Positions 1-8,129 of a DNA stretch of 64,000 bases are shown here, one piece after another (within the stretch, counting starts at the first letter, position 1; each line of letters begins with the position of its first letter). This DNA comes from Mitsuaria chitosanitabida ATCC BAA-476 = NBRC 102408. GTDB taxonomy: Bacteria > Pseudomonadota > Gammaproteobacteria > Burkholderiales > Burkholderiaceae_C. Location: NCBI RefSeq assembly GCF_001598255.1, contig NZ_BCYP01000010.1, positions 124,001 to 188,000 of the forward strand, read 5' to 3'. A program made the position numbers and the translations under genes. Below the pieces are notes generated by a model. It did no database searches. It worked only from the letters and a program-made list of their open reading frames with translations, and was not told the origin of the DNA.

Positions 1-723
1 ACCAACAAGAACGAGCTGATCGTCTGGGACCTGTCCGCCGATCCGTCCGAGCTGCTGGGCCTGGACGCCGAGACCATCCGCCTGCGGATGTACACGAAGC
101 AGGACGAGTTGCCCGAGGGCGTGACCCGGCTGCCGATCAAGACCATCCATGTCAACAAGTCGCCGATCGTGATCTCGGCGCTGAAGATCCTGTCGCCGGA
201 GATGGCCGGCCGCTGGGGCCTGGACATCGCCGCCGGTCTGGCGAACGCCGAGATCCTGGCCGCGCGCGGCGGCGAGCTGACGCGGCTGTGGCCGCAGGTG
301 TTCCAGCGGCCGGGCGGCGGCGCGGCCGCGGTCGACGTGGACGAGGACCTGTACGGCGGCTTCGTCGGCAACGAGGACCGGCGCACGCTGGAGCGCTTGC
401 GCGGGCTGTCGGGCGAGGCGCTCGCGGGTCGCGTCGCGCAGGGCAAGGCGGTCTTCGACGACGGCCGGCTGGACGAGATCCTGTTCCGCTACCGCGCCCG
501 CAACTTCGCCGAATGGCTGAACGAGGGCGAGCGGGAGCGCTGGGAGCGCCATTGCGCGGAGCGCCTGCACCTGGGGCAGGGCGGGGCGCAGACGCTGGAG
601 GCCTTCTTCGAGCGCATCGACACGCTCGGCCAGGCGGCCGAGGAGTCGGACGACGAGCGCGCCCAGGAGATCCTGTCCGCCCTGTACGAGTGGGCGGAGC
701 AGATCGCGCCGCCGCCGCCCTGA
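1..723 (+). CDS. sbcB: Exodeoxyribonuclease I, 3' part of gene
   Basis: This is the C-terminal 240 residues of exonuclease I, a 3'-5' single-strand DNA exonuclease of mismatch repair and recombination. The frame is open from base 1, so the start and the N-terminal DEDD nuclease domain lie outside the window. The visible part starts in the region linking nuclease and SH3-like domains (KNELIVWDL) and contains the conserved stretch KTIHVNKSPIVISALKIL. It then runs through the helical C-terminal domain (YRARNFAEWLNEGER) that wraps the DNA. The hyper-acidic end followed by a short proline run is unremarkable. Identification rests on family similarity recalled from sequence; confidence is high because the TIHVNKSP segment is characteristic. 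Confidence 0.9.
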   Translation, partial: TNKNELIVWDLSADPSELLGLDAETIRLRMYTKQDELPEGVTRLPIKTIHVNKSPIVISALKILSPEMAGRWGLDIAAGLANAEILAARGGELTRLWPQVFQRPGGGAAAVDVDEDLYGGFVGNEDRRTLERLRGLSGEALAGRVAQGKAVFDDGRLDEILFRYRARNFAEWLNEGERERWERHCAERLHLGQGGAQTLEAFFERIDTLGQAAEESDDERAQEILSALYEWAEQIAPPPP

Positions 724-725
724 GG

Positions 726-761
726 CCGTCACCGGTCTGACGGTCCGGCCCCGGCCCGGAC
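726..761 (+). terminator. Hairpin pair after sbcB
   Basis: Two adjacent GC-rich dyads lie directly after the sbcB stop: CCGTCA/TGACGG (726-743) and GTCCGG/CCGGAC (743-761). There is no T-tract, so this is at best a weak or Rho-assisted terminator. Confidence 0.3.
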
Positions 762-903
762 GCCCTCGCGCCGAGGTGGCGGTCGAGCCTTCGGTCGTCG
801 GCGAGAGGCGGGGCCGCCGTCCCCGGCCCCGGAACGAGGTCCTCTCCGGGGTTCCCAGCGCCCGCCAAAACGGGTACACCTGCGGCATTCCCCAGGAGAC
901 GAC

Positions 904-1833
904 ATGCAATCCCAACACGACGCCGCCGATCCCATCGCCGCCCGCATGCGGGCGCTGCTGGTGCGTGCGCCGCTGGCGGTGGCCTTCGTGGCCGCCGGCC
1001 GCTTCGAGGTGGTCAGCGAGCAGTTCAACCATCTCTTCGGCCACGGCGACGACACCGACCTGACCGGTCAGGACCAACGCGGCGTGGTGGTCTCCGAATC
1101 CGCCCAGCAGGCCTTGCAGGCCCGCGTCGGCGCGGCCTTCGCCGCCGGCCGGCCGCTGGACGAGGAAATCGAGTTCGTGCGCCGGGACGGCTCCCGCTTC
1201 TGGGGGCGGCTGCAGGCCACCCCCGTGCACTGGGAGCATCCAGCGGGCGAGGCGATGTGGGTCGTCGACGACGTCACCGCCGCCCGCACGCAGCGCATGC
1301 AGCCGACCTGGTCGGCCAAGCACGACGAGGTGACCGAGCTCTCCAACCGGCGCGAGATCGAGCGTCGCCTGGCCGAGCACGTCGGCAGCCGGCGGCATGA
1401 GCCGGTGTCGGTGCTCTTCGTCGACATCGATCGCTTCAGCGACATCGTCCAGGGCATGGGCGGGGAGGTCGCCGAGCACTTCCTGTACGGCCTGGGCCAG
1501 ATGCTGGTGACCAAGGTGCGGGCGTCCGACACGGTGGCGCGGCTGGAGAACGACCATTTCGTCGTCCTGCTGCCGGACTGCGACCAGCACTACGCCCAGA
1601 TCGTGGCCGAGAAGATGCGCGGCGCCATCGCCGCCTACCGGCTGCGCTGGGGCCTGCACCGCGCTCGGGTGAAGGCCAGTCTGGGTGTGGTCCAGCTGCA
1701 GCCCTCGCTGGATACGGTGGATGCGGTGCTCGGGGCTGGTCAGCTCGCCTGCACTGAAGCCAAGGCCGCTGGCGGCGACAGCGTCCGGGTGTTCGTGTCC
1801 AGCGGCAGCTATGAGGAGCTGGCGGGCGCCTGA
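904..1833 (+). CDS. PAS-GGDEF-like protein with degenerate active site
   Basis: A 309-aa cytoplasmic protein. Residues about 15-130 look like a PAS sensor domain (FEVVSEQFNHLFG; FVRRDGSRFWGRLQATPVHW). Residues about 135-300 form a GGDEF-fold domain opening with HDEVTELSNRREIERRL and VLFVDIDRFSDIVQGMGG (Asp174, Asp176). The signature that should read GG(D/E)EF is E215-N-D-H-F219 in the context VARLENDHFVVLLP. Family knowledge says both glycines and the acidic residue are needed to bind GTP and make c-di-GMP, so this protein is probably inactive as a cyclase and may be a GTP or effector sensor. An AGGAGA ribosome site sits 6 nt before the ATG. It stands alone between sbcB and a REP cluster; another c-di-GMP-type gene (HD-GYP) lies at 34.7 kb. 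Confidence 0.85.
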   Translation: MQSQHDAADPIAARMRALLVRAPLAVAFVAAGRFEVVSEQFNHLFGHGDDTDLTGQDQRGVVVSESAQQALQARVGAAFAAGRPLDEEIEFVRRDGSRFWGRLQATPVHWEHPAGEAMWVVDDVTAARTQRMQPTWSAKHDEVTELSNRREIERRLAEHVGSRRHEPVSVLFVDIDRFSDIVQGMGGEVAEHFLYGLGQMLVTKVRASDTVARLENDHFVVLLPDCDQHYAQIVAEKMRGAIAAYRLRWGLHRARVKASLGVVQLQPSLDTVDAVLGAGQLACTEAKAAGGDSVRVFVSSGSYEELAGA

Positions 1834-1836
1834 ACC

Positions 1837-2031
1837 CGAAGACCCTCACCCCAGCCCTCTCCCGCAAGCGGGCGAGGGGGCCATGCAGGGCCGGGCGATT
1901 CGGGGTGGCGGGGGGCCTGAGAACGACGCTCGGTGCCGGATACTCCCTTTCCCTTTCCCTTTCCCTTTCCCTTTCCCTCTCCCTCTCCCTCTCCCTCTCC
2001 CGCGGGGCGGGAGAGGGTCGGGGTGAGGGTG
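1837..2031. repeat. REP-like inverted pair (cluster A)
   Basis: Two copies of a REP-like element in opposite orientation. One starts GACCCTCACCCC and carries the dyad CTCTCCCGC..GCGGGCGAG (1837-1880). The other is CTCTCCCGC-GGG-GCGGGAGAG followed by GGGGTGAGGGT (1993-2031). The same units recur near 34.5, 55.2 and 61.9 kb. Confidence 0.75.
1945..1998. repeat. Compound hexanucleotide array (CCCTTT)5(CCCTCT)4
   Basis: Nine uninterrupted 6-bp units, five CCCTTT then four CCCTCT. They lead without a break into the palindromic half of the neighbouring REP-like element, whose own arm is CCCTCTCCC. The array looks like an expansion out of that arm. Confidence 0.9.
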
Positions 2032-2139
2032 GGAGCGTGGCAGTCCCATGGCGCCGCTCGGCGTAGCCGATCGCCGGAAACTAGGGTTTATACCTGGCGT
2101 TTTGACGTGAAGAACTGGCGGGAAAAACCCATTCTTTTC

Positions 2140-2166
2140 TAAAGATCGGCTGGGAAATGCCGATGA
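2140..2166 (+). promoter_or_regulatory. Near-consensus sigma-28 (FliA) promoter
   Basis: TAAA (2140-2143), a spacer of exactly 15 nt, then GCCGATGA (2159-2166). The known FliA consensus is TAAA-N15-GCCGATAA, so 11 of 12 fixed positions match. It points at the flagellar-rod-like gene whose ATG is about 70 nt downstream. Confidence 0.75.
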
Positions 2167-2235
2167 CGGCGAATAGAGTGACCGCTTGAGACCCGCCGAA
2201 ACGACGTCGGGCCAGCGCAGTACGAGGGTTCCGCC

Positions 2236-2541
2236 ATGTCCACGATCAGCCTGTCGACCGCCTTGTCCGGCATGTCCGCCGCGAATGAACGGCTGCGCGC
2301 GTCCGCCAACAACGTGGCCAACGCGAACACGCCGGGCTACCGTCGCGAGCGCATCGAGGCCCAGACCGCCGAGGACGGCAATGGCGTGACCACCCAGGTC
2401 ACCAAGCTCCCCGAGCCCGGCGCCGACCTGACCGCCGACCTGGTCGAGCAGAAATCCGCCACCTACGCTTTCGTCGGCAACCTGCGGGTGCTGCAGACCC
2501 AGATCCGCGCCGAGGGCTCGCTGCTCGACATCCACGTCTGA
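2236..2541 (+). CDS. Orphan flagellar basal-body rod-like mini-protein
   Basis: A 101-aa protein that joins the two conserved ends of the flagellar rod/hook family with almost nothing between. The N-terminus (LSTALSGMSAANERLRASANNVANANTPGYRRE) carries the ANNVANxNTPGY rod motif. The C-terminus (TYAFVGNLRVLQTQIRAEGSLLDIHV) resembles the FlgC/FlgG-type terminal helix. Axial proteins use both helices to form the coiled-coil core of rod or hook. No other flagellar gene is in the window, but a near-consensus FliA promoter precedes it at 2140-2166 and a hairpin follows the stop, so it is probably a monocistronic late flagellar gene. Its position in the structure is unknown. Confidence 0.85.
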   Translation: MSTISLSTALSGMSAANERLRASANNVANANTPGYRRERIEAQTAEDGNGVTTQVTKLPEPGADLTADLVEQKSATYAFVGNLRVLQTQIRAEGSLLDIHV

Positions 2542-2572
2542 GCCTCGCGGGCGTTCCCGCTCGCCATGAAAG

Positions 2573-2604
2573 ACGGCCGCATCGCGCGGCCGTTGGCATT
2601 TCTG
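2573..2604 (+). terminator. Terminator of the rod-like gene
   Basis: Stem ACGGCCGC/GCGGCCGT with loop ATCGC, followed by a T-rich stretch (TTGGCATTTCT), 30 nt after the stop. Confidence 0.6.
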
Positions 2605-2700
2605 GCGTGTTCCCCGGACGGTGCCGGACTTCCCCAGGCGCTCGCGGGCGGACCCGGAGGCCGCCGCGCCGCGGGGGCGAGGCCACCGTCCGAGCGCCGA

Positions 2701-4658
<1,958 letters not shown>

Positions 4659-4662
<4 letters not shown>

Positions 4663-5174
4663 GCCCAGTCGGTCCCGGCGACGAGCGCGGCGATGGCGCG
4701 CTGGAAGCCGTCGGCGTCGATCGCGTCGAAGCGGGCGGGTTCGGGGCTGTCCAGGTCGAAGACCGCGCGCAGGCGGCCGTCGACGACGACGGGGAGCACC
4801 AGTTCCGAACGCGAGGCCGCGTCGCAGGCGATGTGACCGGGGAAGGCGTGCACGTCCTCGACGAGCTGGACTTCCTGCGTGCGGGCGCAGGCGCCGCAGA
4901 CGCCGCGCTCGAAGGCGATGCGCACGCAGGCGACCTTGCCCTGGAACGGGCCGAGGACCAGCTCGCGCTCGTTCCTGGCATTGACCATGTAGAAGCCGGA
5001 CCAGTTCAGCTGCGGGACCGAGTTGAAGACCAGCGCCGCGAACTGGGCCAGGTTGGCGAGCCAGTCGCGCTCGCCGTGCAGGACGGCCTGGGTCTGGGCG
5101 ACGAGGGTGTCGTAGGAGGCGCGCTTGGCCTCGGGGCTGGACATGTCCAGCAGGGGCGTGGGGTCGAAGCTCAT
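4659..5174 (-). CDS. msrC: Free methionine-(R)-sulfoxide reductase, GAF type
   Basis: A 171-aa single GAF-domain protein that reduces free L-methionine-R-sulfoxide. The diagnostic segment spans residues 81-130: VACVRIAFERGVCGACA, then VEDVHAFPGHIACDAASRSELVLPVV. Cys83, Cys93 and Cys117 align with the three redox cysteines of E. coli MsrC (84, 94, 118); Cys96 is an extra one. E124 and the aromatic SGFY substrate-pocket elements are present. It is the first gene of a two-gene unit with cpdB (ATGA overlap). Why a cytoplasmic sulfoxide reductase is coupled to a periplasmic phosphodiesterase is not evident from the sequence. Confidence 0.9.
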
Positions 5175-5309
5175 GGGGCGGGATTGTCGCGGGAGAACGT
5201 GACGCCCGCGCGCCGTGGGGGCGATCGACGGCCGCGCGCGCGGGTCCGGGCGGCGGTCGCCGCTCCGTCGCCCGGTCGAGGGCCTGGACCGGCCCGCGGC
5301 GTCAGGCGT

Positions 5310-5786
5310 TCAGCCCCACAGGACCGGCTTGTTCACCATCAGGTAGAAGACCACCAGCACGGCGATGAAGGCGGGATAGCCCAGGCCTTCCCACCAGCGG
5401 GCGAAGTGCCAGTAGCGCGCGGGCAGGGCCTGGCCGCTGGCCAGCGCGGCGTCGGCCATCTTCGAGAGCTGGATCTGCAGCCACAGCACCGGCAGCCAGC
5501 AGGCGCCCGCGAGCAGGTACAGCGCGATGGACACCGCCAGCCAGGGCGTGTCCAGCGACCAGCCGGCCTGCATGGCCAGCCACACCCCAGTGACCGGCTG
5601 CACGATCACGGCCGGCGTGGTGAACCACAGGTCCGCGCGCTTGACCAGCCGCGCCACCACCGCCTGCGCGGCCAGCGAGCCGCTGCGGTTGGCGAAGAAC
5701 AGGTAGAAGGCCGAGCCGAAGCCCGTGCCGGCCAGCAGCACGCTCGAGACGATGTGCAGCCACTTGATGACGAGATAGGTGTTCAT
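5310..5786 (-). CDS. DUF2269-family integral membrane protein
   Basis: A 158-aa protein with four predicted membrane helices: IKWLHIVSSVLLAGTGFGSAFYLFF near the N-terminus, VIVQPVTGVWLAMQAGW, AVSIALYLLAGACWLPVLW, and PAFIAVLVVFYLMVNKPVLWG at the end. The pattern K-W-L-H-I-V-S-S followed by a GxGxG-like turn and a late W-H-F-A-R-W-W-E-G-L-G-Y-P motif fits DUF2269. Function is unknown. A GGAGG ribosome site precedes the ATG. It lies 172 nt downstream of the DoxX-like gene on the same strand, and I group it with the GbsR-controlled cluster on position only. Confidence 0.8.
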   Translation of the reverse strand: MNTYLVIKWLHIVSSVLLAGTGFGSAFYLFFANRSGSLAAQAVVARLVKRADLWFTTPAVIVQPVTGVWLAMQAGWSLDTPWLAVSIALYLLAGACWLPVLWLQIQLSKMADAALASGQALPARYWHFARWWEGLGYPAFIAVLVVFYLMVNKPVLWG

Positions 5787-5867
5787 GAGGTCCTCCCTGG
5801 GGTCAGGTCTTGTCGACGTTGAGCTCGGTGTCCATCCGTGATCGGGATCCGGGTCGATGTCGAGTCG

Positions 5868-5915
5868 CTGTAGCTGTAGCTGTAGCTGTAGCTGTCGTTG
5901 TCGTTGTCGTTGTCG
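5868..5915. repeat. Compound hexanucleotide array (CTGTAG)4 CTGTCG (TTGTCG)3
   Basis: Eight contiguous 6-bp units in the gap between the DoxX-like and DUF2269 genes, with the unit drifting by one or two bases part-way. It has the same two-phase structure as the array at 1945-1998. Confidence 0.9.
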
Positions 5916-5958
5916 GGCGGCCCCGCGGCCGGGCGCGATTCTGTCGCGGGTTGAGGGC

Positions 5959-6348
5959 TCACGCGGGCGCGTCCTCGTCCAGGATCAGCAGGAGCACCGC
6001 GATCGGCAGGTTCTTGGTCAGGCTGCCCAGCGGGTCCAGCCACAGCGAGGGCAGGATCAGCGTGGCGACCCCGGTCATCAGCAGCATCACCGCGCCCGCG
6101 AGCCGGTAGACCCAGCGGCGGTGCCAGCGCCACATCGCCAGTCCGATGAAGAGATCGGCCAGCGCGCCCGCCACGATCAGCGGCGCGATCCAGCGCTCCG
6201 GCGTCGCCGCGGCGACCAGCAGGGCACGGCTCTGGCCGTCGAGCTCGACCAGGCTCGCGGCGGCCGTGGCCAGCCACAGCGCGACGAGCACGCCACGCGC
6301 CAGCACCCGCGTGCGGCGGTGGCGGAAGTTGATCAGACCGATGCCCAT
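5959..6348 (-). CDS. DoxX-like four-helix membrane protein
   Basis: A 129-aa membrane protein starting MGIGLINFRHRRTRV, then hydrophobic segments LARGVLVALWLATAAASLVEL, WIAPLIVAGALADLFIGLAMW, AGAVMLLMTGVATLILPSLWL and LTKNLPIAVLLLILDEDA. This topology and the LTKNLP..L..L ending fit the DoxX-like (DoxX_3) family. I chose the ATG at 6348 because GGAGG lies 5 nt before it; a much longer open frame upstream is only a shadow of the SDR gene. It overlaps the SDR gene by 16 nt in another frame. In related bacteria these two domains are, to my knowledge, often fused into one protein of about 430 aa. Confidence 0.8.
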   Translation of the reverse strand: MGIGLINFRHRRTRVLARGVLVALWLATAAASLVELDGQSRALLVAAATPERWIAPLIVAGALADLFIGLAMWRWHRRWVYRLAGAVMLLMTGVATLILPSLWLDPLGSLTKNLPIAVLLLILDEDAPA

Positions 6349-7208
6349 GCGGCCTCCATGAACTGCTCGACGGGAATCGGCGCGCGACCCAGCACGCGGG
6401 CGAAGGCCTGCGCGTCGCCGACGTTCTCCTGCTCCAACAGGGACAGGGCCTCGCTGCTCCAGGGCTGGGCGCTGACGAGGTCGCCCAGCCGGGCGCTCCA
6501 GCGGCTGGGCAGGTCCGGCAGCGGGATCACGGTGGCGGGACCGTGCCCGCGCTGGCGGCGCAGCTCGCCGAGGTAGTCGGCCAGCGTCAGCGCCCGCGGA
6601 CCGACGGCGGTGACGATGTCCGGGCCGCCGTCCTGGAGCAGGCGCAGCACGGCCAGCGCGACATCCGGCACCGCGACCGGCTGCACGCGGGCCTGGACCG
6701 CGGCGCGCGGCAGGATGAGCAGCGGCATCCGGGCCAAGGCCATGAAGAGCGCGGTGCTCGCGCCGCCGCGGCCGAAGACGATGCTCGGGCGCAGCACCAG
6801 ACCGTCGAGGCGGCCCTCGGCGCGCAGGCGCAGCAGGACCTCGTCGGCGGCGCGCTTGGTCGTCGCATAGCGGGTATCGCCGCAGTCGACGCCGTTGGCC
6901 GACACCTGCACCACGCGCGCCACGCCGGCCCGGGCGCAGGCCTCGAAGAGCGCGGCCGGCGCCTGGTGGTGGATGGGCTCGAGCTGGCGGGCGCCGGTGT
7001 CGCGCAGGATGCCCACCGCGTTGACGACGGCGTCGAAACCGGCGACGCGCGGCTCCCAGGTCTTGGGGTCGAGGTCGCGTTGGAAGTCCTGCGTGCGGGA
7101 GCTGCCTTCGGTGACCGAGAGACCGGCTTCTCGAAGCGCGCGCACGATGCGCCGGCCGAGGAAGCCGCTGGCGCCGCAGACCAGGACGGAGCGGATGGCG
7201 GGGGTCAT
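6333..7208 (-). CDS. Extended SDR / NAD(P)-dependent epimerase-like protein
   Basis: A 291-aa cytoplasmic Rossmann protein. The nucleotide-binding loop SVLVCGASGFLGRRIVRAL (about residues 6-24) has the GxxGxxG pattern of atypical or extended SDRs. NAVGILRD and VVQVSANG follow, and then YATTKRAADEVL in place of the YxxxK catalytic motif. The substrate is not recognisable; the NmrA/YbjT-like layout suggests a sensor or quinone/sugar reductase. The start at 7208 is preferred over an upstream in-frame codon because it forms an ATGA overlap with a 26-aa ORF and is preceded by GGAGA. The 3' end overlaps the DoxX-like gene. Confidence 0.82.
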   Translation of the reverse strand: MTPAIRSVLVCGASGFLGRRIVRALREAGLSVTEGSSRTQDFQRDLDPKTWEPRVAGFDAVVNAVGILRDTGARQLEPIHHQAPAALFEACARAGVARVVQVSANGVDCGDTRYATTKRAADEVLLRLRAEGRLDGLVLRPSIVFGRGGASTALFMALARMPLLILPRAAVQARVQPVAVPDVALAVLRLLQDGGPDIVTAVGPRALTLADYLGELRRQRGHGPATVIPLPDLPSRWSARLGDLVSAQPWSSEALSLLEQENVGDAQAFARVLGRAPIPVEQFMEAAWASV

Positions 7209-7285
7209 GAGGCGTCTCCGGCGTGAGCAAACTGGGGTGTCGCAGCGGCGGTCTGCAAGCGCGGGGACAGGGTCCACTCGGTCAT
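7205..7285 (-). CDS. 26-aa small ORF leading the SDR-DoxX operon
   Basis: A 27-codon frame, MTEWTLSPRLQTAAATPQFAHAGDAS, with a strong AAGGAG site 8 nt before its ATG. Its stop overlaps the SDR start codon in an ATGA. The good ribosome site, and the weaker one in front of the SDR gene, suggest it is translated and couples translation to the SDR. It is hydrophilic with no membrane segment. It is either a leader peptide or a small protein; no family was recognised. Confidence 0.5.
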   Translation of the reverse strand: MTEWTLSPRLQTAAATPQFAHAGDAS

Positions 7286-7324
7286 GACATCACTCCTTGG
7301 GTTGGTCGTTTGACTATCTCGAAG

Positions 7325-7342
7325 TTTCAGTAAAAACAGAAA
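7325..7342 (-). promoter_or_regulatory. Candidate GbsR operator before the small ORF/SDR operon
   Basis: TTTCAGT-AAAA-ACAGAAA, a 7-4-7 dyad with one mismatch. It matches the architecture and all but one arm base of the perfect dyad at 7923-7940 in the regulator promoter. It lies 40 nt upstream of the small ORF. Confidence 0.6.
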
Positions 7343-7365
7343 TCATTGGCCAAAAAAGGGGCGGG

Positions 7366-7896
7366 TCAGGACCCGTCTCCGCGGACGAAGCGCTGGACAC
7401 TCGCGCCCAGCTTCAGCACCTTCTCCAGCGTGCTGGGGGAGAGCCGCATCATCTCGTCCGACCAGGCGCCCAGCGTCTCCATGAAGCGCAGCGCCTCGCG
7501 GACGCGGTCCTGGGCGTCGGGGGGGTCCTGGTCGAAGGACTCGTCCTTGACGAGTTCGGTCAGCATGCGGACCGTGGGATCGAACTCGCGGTGCTTGCGC
7601 TCCCGCACGATGGTGCGGAACAGCTCCCACACGTCCACCGAGGTCTCGAAGTAGTCGCGGCGATCGCCCAGCACGTGGGTGACGCGGATCAGGTTCCAGC
7701 TGGTCAGTTCCTTGAGGCTGGTGCTGACGTTGGAGCGCGCGACCGACAGGGTCTCGGCCATCTGCTCGGCGTTCAGCGGCTGACCGTGGATGTAGAGCAG
7801 GGCATGGATCTGCGCCACGGTGCGATTCACACCCCAGGCGCTGCCCATCTCGCCCCAGTGCAGGACGAATCGGCGGGCGGTGTTGCTGAGTTCCAT
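7366..7896 (-). CDS. GbsR/MarR-type transcriptional regulator
   Basis: A 176-aa winged-helix regulator. After MELSNTARRFVLHWGEMGSAWGVNRTVAQIHALLYIHG comes a helix-turn-helix of MarR type: LNAEQMAETLSVARSNVSTSLKELTSWNLI, then the wing VTHVLGDRRDYFET. The long helical C-terminus (VWELFRTIVRERKHREF) is typical of the GbsR family. I start at 7896 because upstream lies a promoter-like TTGACA-N16-TACACT whose start site would fall on the ATG, implying a leaderless mRNA; there is no ribosome site. A perfect dyad covers the -35 box, suggesting autorepression, and a copy precedes the adjacent operon. The GbsR family is named for glycine-betaine genes, but none are nearby. Confidence 0.85.
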   Translation of the reverse strand: MELSNTARRFVLHWGEMGSAWGVNRTVAQIHALLYIHGQPLNAEQMAETLSVARSNVSTSLKELTSWNLIRVTHVLGDRRDYFETSVDVWELFRTIVRERKHREFDPTVRMLTELVKDESFDQDPPDAQDRVREALRFMETLGAWSDEMMRLSPSTLEKVLKLGASVQRFVRGDGS

Positions 7897-7904
7897 GGGG
7901 TTGG

Positions 7905-7940
7905 AGTGTAGGTCGACAGAAATTTCTGTCAATACAGAAA
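7905..7940 (-). promoter_or_regulatory. Promoter and overlapping operator of the GbsR-type gene
   Basis: On the minus strand, TTGACA (7932-7927), 16-nt spacer, TACACT (7910-7905), 8 nt before the ATG. The -35 box lies inside the perfect dyad TTTCTGT-CAAT-ACAGAAA (7923-7940). A second perfect palindrome GACAGAAATTTCTGTC (7915-7930) shares one arm with it. Confidence 0.65.
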
Positions 7941-8040
7941 TTGACGTCGAAGATCGCTTCGAATGGCAGTGAATCTCCGCCCGGCTCGACTCGACCGGTC
8001 CCGTCCGGACCGAGAGCGAAGGCGATCGGGTGAGCGCCCA

Positions 8041-8076
8041 ATGACAAGGGCCCGGAGACTTTCGCCACCGGGCCCG
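8041..8076 (-). terminator. Terminator of acnB
   Basis: On the minus strand GGGCCCGG-(12-nt loop)-CCGGGCCC is followed by TTGTCATT, 54 nt after the acnB stop. Confidence 0.6.
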
Positions 8077-8129
8077 GGGGCAGGGGACTCAACACCCCCG
8101 CGGTCTTCAGCCGCTGAGCGGCCGATCGA

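Noticed and set aside
5787-5958. Short coding frame in the gap before the DUF2269 gene
   Set aside because: Only a 10-codon frame without a ribosome site; the gap is mostly the hexamer array.
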